Origin: a virus
DNA length: 55,213 bases
Virus record (IMG/VR): IMGVR_UViG_3300042291_000512
Coordinates: 1 to 55,213 of that record
Direction: 5' to 3' (one strand)
Positions 1 to 8,820 of the stretch are shown here, piece by piece; position 1 is the stretch's first letter; each line of letters begins with the position of its first letter. Below the pieces are notes generated by a model. The model was not told the origin of the DNA, searched no databases, and saw only the letters and a list, made by a program, of their open reading frames with translations. The translations under genes and the position numbers were made by a program.

Positions 1-1
1 A

Positions 2-106
2 ATTGGTAACCCATCTTATGATTTGGAAAGACATAAAGTAAGAAATTTAAATATAGGTAAAGATGTAATTCTTTCTGTTAGATTATTTGAATCAACAAAC
101 GAATAG
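2..106 (+). CDS. 3' end of an upstream protein (partial)
   Basis: An open frame runs from the window edge to a TAG at 104-106 and encodes 34 residues ending VRLFESTNE. The next gene starts 4 bases after this stop, the tight spacing seen throughout the block, so this is probably the C-terminus of a real gene. It is too short to assign a function. The sequence looks like the end of a beta-rich domain (alternating hydrophobics in DVILSVRLFE), which is only an impression. Confidence 0.55.
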   Translation: MGNPSYDLERHKVRNLNIGKDVILSVRLFESTNE

Positions 107-110
107 TAAA

Positions 111-926
111 ATGAAACTTTCAGAGTGTATTATTGTATCTAAAGAAATTAAAGATAAGTTTATCCTAGCTAAAAATAGAGATAGAGCGTATAATCCATCT
201 TTAGAAATCGTACATACTATCATTGATGGTGTGGAAGTTGCATATCTACATGATTTAATAACGGATTGGAGTGAGGGTTTAAACGAAAACGGAATTGGTG
301 TTGTAAACTCAGCACTATTAGTTGGACACGATGAAGCCGAACATAAGATTGTAAAGAAAGGTGGAAAGCCAGGTCCTGATGGTGATAAGATGAGAAATAT
401 CATTAAGCAACCTACTCTAATGGCCGCAGTAAGAGCTACACTATCATATAAGGGCAAGAGTGGGATGTCTTTAAAAGGTCATACATTTGTATCATCTCCA
501 AAACATATGGTTAGTATTGAAACTACATCAAAGCATAAGCCTGATGTTAAACTTCAAAATACCGAATCACCTGTTGTTCGTACAAATCACGGACATATGT
601 TCACTGATGCTGGATACACAAGCGGTGAGAAATATCTAAGTTCACAATTGAGAAAAATATCAGCAGAGAAATCAGTTGATAAAATAGAAGATTGGAAAGA
701 AATAGCACACGCTATGAGAAAGGAATACTTTCCAAAGAAACCAGCTCTTAATATGAAAAGAGATACGGAAGAAATGTCTACATCATCTCAAACTGTAATG
801 AACCTGACCGATAAGGTATTGCAAATAACTTACTTTAAGGGTAAAGTAAATGAATTCAAAGGTATTAATAGACAACTGCCTGAAGGATATCAACCTAAGA
901 TTACAATCGAAGTAATCTCAATTTAA
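111..926 (+). CDS. Ntn-hydrolase-like protein (peptidase C45 / acyltransferase family)
   Basis: A 271-residue protein with features of the N-terminal-nucleophile hydrolases related to choloylglycine hydrolase and acyl-CoA:6-APA acyltransferase (C45). These are a candidate nucleophile Cys6, the substrate-pocket motif AKNRDR at about 18-23, GLNENGIGVVNS at about 60-71, and VRTNHGH resembling the family's TNH motif. In these families the Cys becomes the free N-terminus after processing and cleaves amide bonds; here only five residues precede it. I chose ATG at 111 over an in-frame TTG at 87 because 87 lies inside the preceding gene and 111 follows its stop by 4 bases. Placed just before tail-hub genes; its substrate is unknown. 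An AT-rich late-type promoter follows it. Assignment is from motifs only. Confidence 0.65.
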   Translation: MKLSECIIVSKEIKDKFILAKNRDRAYNPSLEIVHTIIDGVEVAYLHDLITDWSEGLNENGIGVVNSALLVGHDEAEHKIVKKGGKPGPDGDKMRNIIKQPTLMAAVRATLSYKGKSGMSLKGHTFVSSPKHMVSIETTSKHKPDVKLQNTESPVVRTNHGHMFTDAGYTSGEKYLSSQLRKISAEKSVDKIEDWKEIAHAMRKEYFPKKPALNMKRDTEEMSTSSQTVMNLTDKVLQITYFKGKVNEFKGINRQLPEGYQPKITIEVISI

Positions 927-947
927 TTTCAACATTTTTATAGAACC

Positions 948-958
948 ATATTTATATA
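948..958 (+). promoter_or_regulatory. Late-type promoter element
   Basis: ATATTTATATA, 24 bases before the ATG at 983. It is flanked by inverted-repeat arms ACATTTT (932-938) and AAAATGT (964-970). Confidence 0.65.
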
Positions 959-982
959 CATACAAAATGTAAATATATTAAT

Positions 983-1375
983 ATGTCAACAGAATTCGAA
1001 TTATTCAAAGGTAAATCATTAGGTGGTCTTTTTGAAGATATCTATAACAACCAAGTTTCTAAAAAAACAAAGATTAGTGCTCTAATTGAGGAATTAAAGA
1101 AAATGGTTAGACACGCAGGTGATATGGGAACTTTAGGTCCTGTAATTGGTGGTTTAATTGATAGTTCAGTTAGGAACGATGACCAATTGGTTAAGTTAGC
1201 AACAATCGCAACTAAGATTATGGCATCAGAAAAGAAAACCGAAGGACAAGAAGGATTTCTATCAGCATTTGAGAAAGAACAATTGCTTAAAGATTTGGAA
1301 GAAACTAAAGAACAAGTAGAAAGAGTTGATGATTTGGAATTTGAGTTAGATGAGTTAAAACAAAAAATAAAATAG
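983..1375 (+). CDS. Small protein of unknown function at the head of the tail-hub cluster
   Basis: A 130-residue protein that I do not recognise. The first 90 residues are predicted largely helical (KTKISALIEELKKMVRHAGD, LGPVIGGLIDSSVRNDDQ), and the last 35 form an acidic heptad-like coiled coil (EETKEQVERVDDLEFELDEL). It is the first gene after a late-type promoter element at 948-958 and is followed after one base by the hub/spike gene. This suggests a virion assembly or tail role such as a hub chaperone, but nothing in the sequence proves it. Confidence 0.7.
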   Translation: MSTEFELFKGKSLGGLFEDIYNNQVSKKTKISALIEELKKMVRHAGDMGTLGPVIGGLIDSSVRNDDQLVKLATIATKIMASEKKTEGQEGFLSAFEKEQLLKDLEETKEQVERVDDLEFELDELKQKIK

Positions 1376-1376
1376 C

Positions 1377-2621
1377 ATGTCAGGATTGCAAAATGCTAGT
1401 GTATCGGCTGTACAATCCAGTCAAGCAACGGCAACTAATAGTGAAAAACGCCAGGGTATAGTTTATAGTATAATATTAGATGAAACTCACCCATATTTAA
1501 AAAATAGAGAAGATTCTAAAAACAAAGAATCAATTTTTATTGGAGCAATTGAATACAAATTAACAGGACAATTAGCAACTGATGAGGCCAGTTTACCTAT
1601 TGCATATCCATTAGATAAAAACTTTAAAACACTTCCAGTAAAAAATGAAGCTGTTGAAATTATAAACGGAGCAGGTGGTACTACCTATTACAAACGAATT
1701 GGTCCTGAACTAACACCATTTGTAAATGCGGATATGAATGCAATATCCAAATTATTTAATCCGGTAAAAGCAGATACAAATACATCAAAAGATTACTCAA
1801 AAGTACAATCGACCGGAATAACCAGAAGTAATACAAATGAATCCGCAAAGTATGATAATTATGGTGATTATTTTAAATATGAAAAAGGTATTCACAAATT
1901 AAAATTATGGGAAGGTGATACTTTATTTGAAAGTAGATTTGGACAATCAATTAGATTTTCTGGATATAATAACGATGAAAAGAAATATTCACCTGTAATT
2001 ATAATAAGAAATGGGGAAAACGCAGATTCTAAAAAATTATTAGATAATGAGGTAACCAAAGAAGATATAAATCGAGATGGGAGTATAATAGCTATCACAT
2101 CAGATAAGTTTCAATTGGGATTTGTTCCAGGTAAATTAGATGATAAGGGTAAAGGTAATTTTGAAACAAAGCCAGAATCGTTTGAAAACTATCCAGATAA
2201 ATTAATAGGTGACCAAATACTTTTAAATTCGGATAGAATAATTTTATCTGCAAAAAGTGGAGAAATGTTATTCTATTCAAAAAAGAATTATGGATTTATT
2301 TCAGATGGTGGACTCTCAATAGATAATAAGGGTGGTATTGATGTTAGTACAAAAGATAATGTTAATTTTATAACAAACGATAGAGATTTCGCCATTCATA
2401 GTGGTAAGGGTTCTATATTTTTAGGAGATACTGAATTAGAACCATTGGTTAAAGGAACAAAATTAGTTGAATTATTAGCAGAACTTATAGATGCAATAGT
2501 TGCACAAAATTATTTAACACCGTCTGGACCATCTAAAGTAGGACCTGAAAACCTACCTACATTTAATAAAATAAAATCAAAGCTAAATAATATCTTAAGT
2601 AAATTAAATCAAACATCTTAA
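1377..2621 (+). CDS. gp5-like baseplate hub / central spike protein (OB-fold and beta-helix)
   Basis: A 414-residue protein resembling the non-lysozyme gp5-type spikes of T4-like phages. Residues about 27-110 look like an OB-type barrel (GIVYSIILDETHPYL ... IGAIEYKL ... VKNEAVEII). A second beta domain carries LWEGDTLFESRFGQSIRFSG near 178-197, a pattern common in spike proteins. The C-terminal part has short alternating strands (DGGLSIDNKGGIDVSTKD, NVNFITNDRDFAIHSGKG), as expected for the trimeric beta-helix that punctures the envelope. Unlike T4 gp5 it has no lysozyme insert; that activity seems moved to the next genes. It sits one base after its upstream gene and one base before the next. 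Family assignment is good, exact fold boundaries are inferred. Confidence 0.75.
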   Translation: MSGLQNASVSAVQSSQATATNSEKRQGIVYSIILDETHPYLKNREDSKNKESIFIGAIEYKLTGQLATDEASLPIAYPLDKNFKTLPVKNEAVEIINGAGGTTYYKRIGPELTPFVNADMNAISKLFNPVKADTNTSKDYSKVQSTGITRSNTNESAKYDNYGDYFKYEKGIHKLKLWEGDTLFESRFGQSIRFSGYNNDEKKYSPVIIIRNGENADSKKLLDNEVTKEDINRDGSIIAITSDKFQLGFVPGKLDDKGKGNFETKPESFENYPDKLIGDQILLNSDRIILSAKSGEMLFYSKKNYGFISDGGLSIDNKGGIDVSTKDNVNFITNDRDFAIHSGKGSIFLGDTELEPLVKGTKLVELLAELIDAIVAQNYLTPSGPSKVGPENLPTFNKIKSKLNNILSKLNQTS

Positions 2622-2622
2622 T

Positions 2623-3540
2623 ATGGAAAATTTAACTGGACAAGCTACTGATTTAAAAAACCAAGCACAATCAACTGCAACAGCGGCGGTTGGTAATGCC
2701 CAAGCAACTGCAACAGCGGCGGTTGGCAATGCTCAAGCCGCAGCATCAAATGCGGTTGGCGCAGCTACATCTGCGGTGAGTGATTTGCAATCAAAAATTC
2801 CACAACTTCCAAAGATACCAAATATACCTAAACTACCTGGTGTTCCTGAATTCAAAACAAAAAAACTACCAGTTCCTAAAAAATTTAAAAATAGTAAATT
2901 CAAAGATAAATTGGCAAACGCATCGGCCAAAGCAAAACAATTGGCTGCAAAAGGACAGGCATTGGCTGCAAAAGGGCAAGCGGCTGTAGCTGGAGCACAG
3001 GCAAAAGTTCAATCAACAATTGCTTCCGCTCAAGAGAAAGCACAAAAAATAGTATCAGATGCACAAGATAAAGTAAATAAAGGAATCGCGAGTGTAGAAG
3101 AAAAAGCAACCGCAATGGCAGAAAAAGCTAAACAAAGTGTGCAAAATGAAATAAAAAATATTCAAGAAGGAAATATAAGTAAACCATTAAGTGGAGTAGA
3201 AAAAGATAAATTAATAATTAATAAAACAACTGAATTGGCGGTCACTGATGCAAAAGCTACTCAAGACGCAGCCAAAGCAGCATTGGCGAAATCAAACGAA
3301 ACAATAGGAAAACCTGATTTATCAACACCTATGAAATTTATCAAATCATATGATACTCCTAAAAATGGAAATAGATTTTATTTTTATCAACAAAGAGATA
3401 GTGTTGGGGTTTATTATACATCTGTACATGATAAAAAAGACCCATTTTCATATAAAATTCAGAATTTTGCAAAGAAAACTGCAGAAAGTGGAATAGACGT
3501 GGCTACTAGATATTGTAATGAAGTAGAAGATGATGCTTAA
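2623..3540 (+). CDS. Alanine-rich, long-helical tail-cluster protein
   Basis: A 305-residue protein of strongly biased composition. Residues 1-55 carry Ala/Thr/Gln 11-residue repeats (TATAAVGNAQ twice, then a divergent copy). Residues 60-85 form a Pro-Lys ladder (KIPQLPKIPNIPKLPGVP). Residues 95-190 are an Ala/Lys/Gln long helix of LEA-like character (AKQLAAKGQALAAKGQ). The last 75 residues are a compact domain with FYFYQQRDSVGVYYTSVHD. It lies between the spike and the tail lysins. A role as tape-measure-like, internal-helix or hub-packing protein is possible, but at 305 residues it is short for a myovirus tape measure. No family recognised. Confidence 0.7.
   Translation: MENLTGQATDLKNQAQSTATAAVGNAQATATAAVGNAQAAASNAVGAATSAVSDLQSKIPQLPKIPNIPKLPGVPEFKTKKLPVPKKFKNSKFKDKLANASAKAKQLAAKGQALAAKGQAAVAGAQAKVQSTIASAQEKAQKIVSDAQDKVNKGIASVEEKATAMAEKAKQSVQNEIKNIQEGNISKPLSGVEKDKLIINKTTELAVTDAKATQDAAKAALAKSNETIGKPDLSTPMKFIKSYDTPKNGNRFYFYQQRDSVGVYYTSVHDKKDPFSYKIQNFAKKTAESGIDVATRYCNEVEDDA
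2672..2737 (+). repeat. 33-bp tandem duplication encoding an 11-residue repeat
   Basis: Bases 2672-2704 and 2705-2737 are identical except for two synonymous C/T changes. The repeat encodes the ATATAAVGNAQ-type unit of the alanine-rich protein. Near identity at DNA level suggests a recent in-frame duplication. Confidence 0.9.
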
Positions 3541-3558
3541 TAAACAAAATAGTTAATT

Positions 3559-4791
3559 ATGTCTTGGCAAACATTTAAAAATAATATATTAAATCTTTCT
3601 AATAGTCCCGAAAGTATTGCAGATATTGATACGGTTGCAAAAACATATGCAACTGAATATGATGCTGCTATTAAACGAGGAAAGGATTCACTTCATCAAA
3701 TATCTTTACAAAAGGGAAACGTAGATGCAATGCAACAATTATTTAAAGCTGCTTTGCAAAAAGGCCAAACATCAACTGCCCCATATGATTTGGTTGGTGA
3801 AATGGGTAAGGGTGTAATTGCGTATTGGTCTGGTGCAACTATGAATAACTTTCCAACACCGGTAATTCCCGCTCCTGGTGCGGTATCAAATGTTTCGGTT
3901 GTATCTAATATGGTAGTAAATCCTGGGCAATGGACACCTCCAACACCAGCTGCAGCCGCGGCAATATCCAACGATGATGTACAATCTCCATATGATAAAT
4001 TAGATTGGAACGAAATACCATTGGATAAAAATGATCCAGATGTTCAAGAAATAATAAATCCAGATCCAGAAAAAATAAACGAAGAAATTATACAATCGGA
4101 TTTAGTAATAGCAGGTGATGATGAAAGTGCTTCTATAATAACTGAAATGGATAATACTAAAGCAGAAATAATTGATAAAGCGTTATATGACCAAAAGGTA
4201 TTATCCGAAGAAAAATTACCACCTGCAAAAAAATTAGAAAATGACACCGCTTTAAAAAGTGGATATAAAAACTTAGATGAATTATTAAAAAAAGCCGGAG
4301 CGTGGGGCCCCAAATTGGGCAAAAATCCAAGAATTAGTTATGAAAATTTAAGAATAGGATTCAACTCGGATATACATGGACTTTGTCCACAGGGAACTCA
4401 AGCAGTAGTTGTGGCATTAACCGGTGTTAAAGGATTAGGAACTCTTAGTGGAAACGCAGATTGGTTCTCATTTAAGAATCCATCAACTGGTGGAGGGCGT
4501 TCATCGTTTGCTACTAACATCGGTGGTAAATCTTATTATAATGATAAAGTTAATGTTGGCGATGAATATACATTAGATTCTACAAAATGGCAAGTTGGTG
4601 ATATTATAGTAATGGGGTATAATGATAAAAAGTATGGCCACATACAAGTTTGGACAGGTTGGAAATGGGTTAGTGATTTTACTCAAAATAAAATACAAGC
4701 AAATTGGGTAGATAAATCATCTATTGCATTGTGGAGATTAAATGAAAACGGTAAAAGCGTAGTAACATCAGAAAAAAATAAAACGGCTTAA
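3559..4791 (+). CDS. Tail-associated cysteine peptidase (NlpC/P60-CHAP-like C-terminal domain)
   Basis: A 410-residue protein. The N-terminal ~130 residues contain an APYDLVGEMGKGVIAYWSGA segment followed by Pro/Val-rich sequence. A variable acidic linker follows (about 150-250). The C-terminal ~140 residues look like a papain-like peptidoglycan peptidase: Cys276 in GLCPQGTQAVVV as nucleophile at a helix start, a DSTKWQVGDIIVMGY strand typical of CHAP domains, and His361 in YGHIQVWTG. Such enzymes cut the peptide cross-links of peptidoglycan. It lies immediately before a GH19 lysozyme gene and both are in the hub cluster, so I infer a virion-borne tail-tip enzyme rather than a lysis endolysin. 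Family call is by motif. Confidence 0.72.
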   Translation: MSWQTFKNNILNLSNSPESIADIDTVAKTYATEYDAAIKRGKDSLHQISLQKGNVDAMQQLFKAALQKGQTSTAPYDLVGEMGKGVIAYWSGATMNNFPTPVIPAPGAVSNVSVVSNMVVNPGQWTPPTPAAAAAISNDDVQSPYDKLDWNEIPLDKNDPDVQEIINPDPEKINEEIIQSDLVIAGDDESASIITEMDNTKAEIIDKALYDQKVLSEEKLPPAKKLENDTALKSGYKNLDELLKKAGAWGPKLGKNPRISYENLRIGFNSDIHGLCPQGTQAVVVALTGVKGLGTLSGNADWFSFKNPSTGGGRSSFATNIGGKSYYNDKVNVGDEYTLDSTKWQVGDIIVMGYNDKKYGHIQVWTGWKWVSDFTQNKIQANWVDKSSIALWRLNENGKSVVTSEKNKTA

Positions 4792-4793
4792 AA

Positions 4794-5786
4794 ATGTCAG
4801 TAATACCTCCAACAAAAAATTCGGCAATTATAGTAGATGATTTTATATCATATGCAACATTGCATTTATCTACTGTGAGTGGTATTATAAATACCGTATC
4901 ACTATATCCGCCACTTGGAACTCCTGGTCCTGGTGTTATAATGTGGTCCTCATACATGGTAACTCCATCTAGACCTGGGGGAGCTGCATCAACTGCATCG
5001 GAAACACCTGAAGAAATAGCCGATGTTGCGGAAGTAGATACAACTGAAATAGAAATGACGGATGCTCAATTAGTGGCATCAGAAGAAGCATCTTTAGAAG
5101 GTTCAGATATAAACGAAGCATCCGCTGAAGCATATTCACTTCCAGAAGATGCACCAATACCAAGTGAGGAGGAACAGACTAGTGTTGAGGAACGAATTAC
5201 AGCGGATGCTGAAAAGGAACCTGACCCTCCATTGGCAGAAGAGGAAAAGCCTAAAGATAACATTCCTCCAGTTCCAAATTACAAAACAAAGATAAAAGTA
5301 CCAAGTGAATTAGTAGCGGCTATGAGAAAATATGGTTTAGCAAAAACACCATTAGAAAGAGCTCATTTTTTGGCACAAACTAACCATGAATCTGGTAATT
5401 TCGTATATAAAGAAGAAATTGCATCTGGAACTGCATATGAAGGTAGGAAGGATTTGGGTAATACGCAACCTGGTGATGGTAAACGATATAAAGGTAGAGG
5501 GTATATACAATTAACCGGAAGAGCTAATTATAAAAAATTCGGACCAATCGCTGGGGATGATTTTGAAGGTAATCCAACATTAGTAGGTTCTAAGTATTAT
5601 GCGGATACTGCGTGCTTATTTTGGAAAGCAAATAAATTGGGAGAAAAATGTAAAGATTCAACCACAGTTACTATAAAAGTTATAACAAAACGAATTAATG
5701 GCGGTTACAATGGATTAGATGACAGAATTAAAAAATTTACGATGTATTGGACAGAATTACAAAAAGACCCAACTCTTTGGGCCTAA
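4794..5786 (+). CDS. Tail-associated GH19 (chitinase-like) lysozyme
   Basis: A 330-residue protein. Its C-terminal ~170 residues are a clear glycoside hydrolase family 19 domain: FLAQTNHESGNF with catalytic Glu199, AYEGRKDLGNTQPGDGKRYK with candidate second Glu216, RGYIQLTGRANYKKFG, and RINGGYNGLDDR. Phage GH19 enzymes cleave the glycan strand of peptidoglycan. The N-terminal ~65 residues (SLYPPLGTPGPGVIMWSSYM) resemble the YWSGATMNNFPTPVIPAPG region of the upstream peptidase, suggesting a shared virion-docking module. An acidic Ala/Glu-rich linker (about 70-155) joins them. It starts 2 bases after the peptidase gene. Context says tail hub enzyme; a role in lysis is less likely since no holin is adjacent. 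Confidence 0.87.
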   Translation: MSVIPPTKNSAIIVDDFISYATLHLSTVSGIINTVSLYPPLGTPGPGVIMWSSYMVTPSRPGGAASTASETPEEIADVAEVDTTEIEMTDAQLVASEEASLEGSDINEASAEAYSLPEDAPIPSEEEQTSVEERITADAEKEPDPPLAEEEKPKDNIPPVPNYKTKIKVPSELVAAMRKYGLAKTPLERAHFLAQTNHESGNFVYKEEIASGTAYEGRKDLGNTQPGDGKRYKGRGYIQLTGRANYKKFGPIAGDDFEGNPTLVGSKYYADTACLFWKANKLGEKCKDSTTVTIKVITKRINGGYNGLDDRIKKFTMYWTELQKDPTLWA

Positions 5787-5808
5787 TTCTCAAAAATACT
5801 TAATTTAA

Positions 5809-5817
5809 ATATTTATA
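5809..5817 (+). promoter_or_regulatory. Late-type promoter element
   Basis: ATATTTATA, 27 bases before the ATG at 5845. Confidence 0.65.
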
Positions 5818-5844
5818 AACATAACAAACAAAGAATAGAATATT

Positions 5845-6345
5845 ATGGACATGGATAAACTATTAGAAGCCATTCAAATTCTGATTAAAGAGGAGCTCAA
5901 AGAGCAATTACCTGCTTTAATTAAGGAAGGTGTGAAGGCTGAAATGAAAAAAATGCTATCTGAAACAAAGGTAGCACCAAAACCAGTATCAAAGAGTATC
6001 TCAATGGCTAAGGCTGTATTGGGAGATGATACTATTACAGAATCGGTAGTTCAAAAGGAAATACCAACAAAGCAATACAGCAAAAACCCAATGATTAACC
6101 AAATTCTTAATGAAACAAGAGGAGGTATCCCACAGGGTGATGGTGGATTTAGAACAATGAATTTTGGACAAGCAGATATGGGTTCACTTGTAGGTGGAAC
6201 TGCATTAGCTGAAAAAATGGGTTATGGTGAAATGGCTAAAGGACCTTCTCCAACAGGATTGGGAGTAAACACTGGAGTAGCTGAAATAGATAAAGCATTG
6301 AATAGAGATTATTCAGAACTTGTAAAAAGATTTAAGAAGAAGTAA
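5845..6345 (+). CDS. Conserved-looking virion cluster protein, unknown function
   Basis: A 166-residue protein with an N-terminal amphipathic helix (IKEELKEQLPALIKEGVKAE), a flexible middle, and a Gly/Met-rich part (GGFRTMNFGQADMGSLVGG). It ends with a basic helix (DYSELVKRFKKK). Two Met codons (1 and 3) are possible starts. It begins a new late-promoter unit (element at 5809-5817). Its stop overlaps the gp25 start by one base, so it is translationally coupled to baseplate wedge genes and probably acts in baseplate assembly. No family recognised. Confidence 0.65.
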   Translation: MDMDKLLEAIQILIKEELKEQLPALIKEGVKAEMKKMLSETKVAPKPVSKSISMAKAVLGDDTITESVVQKEIPTKQYSKNPMINQILNETRGGIPQGDGGFRTMNFGQADMGSLVGGTALAEKMGYGEMAKGPSPTGLGVNTGVAEIDKALNRDYSELVKRFKKK

Positions 6346-6773
6346 TGGCAATTGTATTAGGACAAAAATTAGTACAAGATACTAAAAAGTATGAAGATTA
6401 TGCGATAGGTATATCATTACCAATCCAAATCGGTAATACTGCGTTCAATCAAACCTTTACAACAAATGAGCAAATTAAATCAAATGTAAAAAATCTATTA
6501 TTAACTAAAAAAGGAGAAAGAGTAATGCAGCCTGAATTTGGTAGTGGGTTGCAGGAATTACTTTTTGATTTTAATGATGATACATTATCTGGTAAAATTG
6601 AAGATGCGATAACAGCAGCTTTAGAGCAATGGTTACCATATGTTACAGTAGAACAAATAGATGTAGAAAGTACAAGCAACAATAGAGATAATAATTTAGT
6701 AAATGTTTCCGTAACATTCGGATTGTTAAATCAAGTTGATTTAAACACGGTATCTTTTACAATAGCCGCTTAA
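6345..6773 (+). CDS. 25: Baseplate wedge subunit gp25
   Basis: A 142-residue gp25/GPW family protein, close to T4 gp25 (132 residues). It holds the diagnostic EPR-type strand-turn region KGERVMQPEFGSGLQELLF at about 59-77, and the usual alternating beta C-terminus. gp25-like proteins nucleate sheath polymerisation from the baseplate in all contractile injection machines and bind gp6. It is coupled to the upstream gene (TAATG overlap) and is followed 10 bases later by gene 6, the usual partner order. Confidence 0.93.
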   Translation: MAIVLGQKLVQDTKKYEDYAIGISLPIQIGNTAFNQTFTTNEQIKSNVKNLLLTKKGERVMQPEFGSGLQELLFDFNDDTLSGKIEDAITAALEQWLPYVTVEQIDVESTSNNRDNNLVNVSVTFGLLNQVDLNTVSFTIAA

Positions 6774-6783
6774 TAAAATAAAA

Positions 6784-8820
6784 ATGGGAATAACTGTAAC
6801 AAATAAGAATTTTAAAAATAAAGGAAAAGAAGTAAAATATCTTGATAAGGATTTTATTGGATTTAGAAGTAATTTAGTAGAATTTGCAAAAAACTATTTT
6901 CCTAAAACATATTCTGATTTCAATGAATCATCTCCGGGTATGATGTTTATAGAAATGGCATCGTATATAGGTGATTCATTATCGTATTACATCGATGATA
7001 CTTTAAAAGAATCATTGATGGTATATGCAGAAGACATAAAAAGTGTATTGGCATTATCTCAATATTTGGGATATAGACCAAAAGTAACTTCCCCAGCAAT
7101 AACAACCTTATCAGTTTATCAATTAGTACCATCGATAGGTATTGGCTTAAATAACATACCAGATTCAAAATATTTTTTAAGAATAAAAGAAGGATTACAA
7201 TCCATTTCAACAAAAGATGGTATATCATTTAGAACAACGGACGCTATTGATTTTTCGGAAGCAGCTAATAGAGAGATTAGTGTATATCAGAGAGAAGCGA
7301 TAACTGGTGAACCAAGCTTTTATTTAATTAAAAAATATGTTCAAGTCATATCTGGTGAATTAAAAGAAGCAACTTTTACATTTGGTTCATATTCTCCTTT
7401 TGAAAAAATAACATTAAATGATACTGATGTTATACAAATATTAGATGTTAGAGATTCAAATAATAATAAATGGTATGAAGTTCCTTATTTAGCTCAAGAA
7501 ATGGTTTTTGTAGATGTACCAAATACGGAAGTAAATGACCAAGACTTGTATCAATTTAAAACAACTGTACCATATATTTTAAAAACAATTAAAACACCAA
7601 AAAGATTTGTTTCAAAAATAGATGAAGAAAGTAGAACTATAATACAATTTGGTGCGGGGGATTCATCGGCATCGGATGAGCAATTAATTCCAAATCTTAA
7701 GAATGTTGGATTGGGTTTACCAAATTCCATAAGTAGATTAGAAGAATCGTTTGACCCAACAAATTTCTTAAAAACAAAAACATATGGCACATCTCCATCA
7801 AATACAACTATAACTGTTAAGTATTTAGTTGGTGGTGGTGTTAAATCAAATGTGTCAACTGGACAATTAACTAGAATTGATAAGATAGAATTCGAAGAAG
7901 ATACACAGGCATTAAGTGATGGTGATAGAGCAATATATAGTGCAACTAAAAATTCGGTTGCAATTGATAATGAAGTTACTGCAGGTGGTGGTAGAGGTGG
8001 CGAGACCGTTGAAGAAATTAGACAAAATGCATTAGCAAATTTTGGTTCTCAAAATAGAGCAGTAACTGCCAAAGATTATCAAGTAAGAGTATTATCTATG
8101 CCAGCAAAATTTGGAGCGGTTGCAAAGGCGTATGCTGTAGCAGATGGTACGATAGATAATAATTCACCAGCATCTATTTTAGCATCTCCTAATAATTTAC
8201 AAGAGTTTACCGATTTGGTAATGGGATTTGTTAATATGCCAGATAGTCAGGAACCTTCTGAACAATCGGTTAAAGAAGATATTACAAGATATTTGCTTGG
8301 AAAAACTTCAAATGAGAACGAAAAAAATAATCCATTTGCAATTAATTTATATTTGTTAGGATATGATTTATTTGGAAAATTAATTCCACTTACACGTGGT
8401 ATAAAAGAAAATGTTAAGACTTATTTAAATGAATATAGATTATTAACCGATGGTATAAACATTAATGATGGATTTATTATAAACATAGGTATTGAATTTG
8501 AAATATCAGTTTATCAGAATTATAATAAGAGTGAGGTATTGGCAAAATGTATTTCAGAATTAAAAGATTATTTTAATATTGATAATTGGCAATTCAATCA
8601 AACAATAAATTTAAGTGAAGTTGAATTATTAATAGCAAATATAGAAGGAGTTTCATCTGTTCCAAGTTTATTAATAGTGAATAAATGTGGAGGTAAGTAC
8701 GCACCAAATTCATATAATATAGAAGCGGCAACTAAAGCTAAGATTGTATATCCATCTTTAGACCCATCTATTTTTGAAATTAAATATCCGGATTCGGACA
8801 TAAAAGGCAGAGCAAAATAA
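6784..8820 (+). CDS. 6: Baseplate wedge subunit gp6 (gpJ-like)
   Basis: A 678-residue protein, matching T4 gp6 in length (660). The N-terminal region has the conserved DFNESSPGMMFIEMASYIGD at about 43-62, then LAEDIKSVL-type helix sequence and SQYLGYRP (the gpJ/gp6 signature that precedes the first beta domain). The middle contains the RAVTAKDYQVRVLSMP block seen in gpJ-family proteins. gp6 dimers form the inner baseplate ring that triggers sheath contraction. It directly follows gp25 and overlaps the next start by one base. Confidence 0.92.
   Translation: MGITVTNKNFKNKGKEVKYLDKDFIGFRSNLVEFAKNYFPKTYSDFNESSPGMMFIEMASYIGDSLSYYIDDTLKESLMVYAEDIKSVLALSQYLGYRPKVTSPAITTLSVYQLVPSIGIGLNNIPDSKYFLRIKEGLQSISTKDGISFRTTDAIDFSEAANREISVYQREAITGEPSFYLIKKYVQVISGELKEATFTFGSYSPFEKITLNDTDVIQILDVRDSNNNKWYEVPYLAQEMVFVDVPNTEVNDQDLYQFKTTVPYILKTIKTPKRFVSKIDEESRTIIQFGAGDSSASDEQLIPNLKNVGLGLPNSISRLEESFDPTNFLKTKTYGTSPSNTTITVKYLVGGGVKSNVSTGQLTRIDKIEFEEDTQALSDGDRAIYSATKNSVAIDNEVTAGGGRGGETVEEIRQNALANFGSQNRAVTAKDYQVRVLSMPAKFGAVAKAYAVADGTIDNNSPASILASPNNLQEFTDLVMGFVNMPDSQEPSEQSVKEDITRYLLGKTSNENEKNNPFAINLYLLGYDLFGKLIPLTRGIKENVKTYLNEYRLLTDGININDGFIINIGIEFEISVYQNYNKSEVLAKCISELKDYFNIDNWQFNQTINLSEVELLIANIEGVSSVPSLLIVNKCGGKYAPNSYNIEAATKAKIVYPSLDPSIFEIKYPDSDIKGRAK

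Noticed and set aside
87-110. TTG start for the Ntn-hydrolase-like gene
   Set aside because: It lies within the preceding coding frame; ATG at 111 has the normal spacing.
92-457. Minus-strand open frame opposite the Ntn-hydrolase-like gene
   Set aside because: The plus strand has family motifs; the antisense translation has none.
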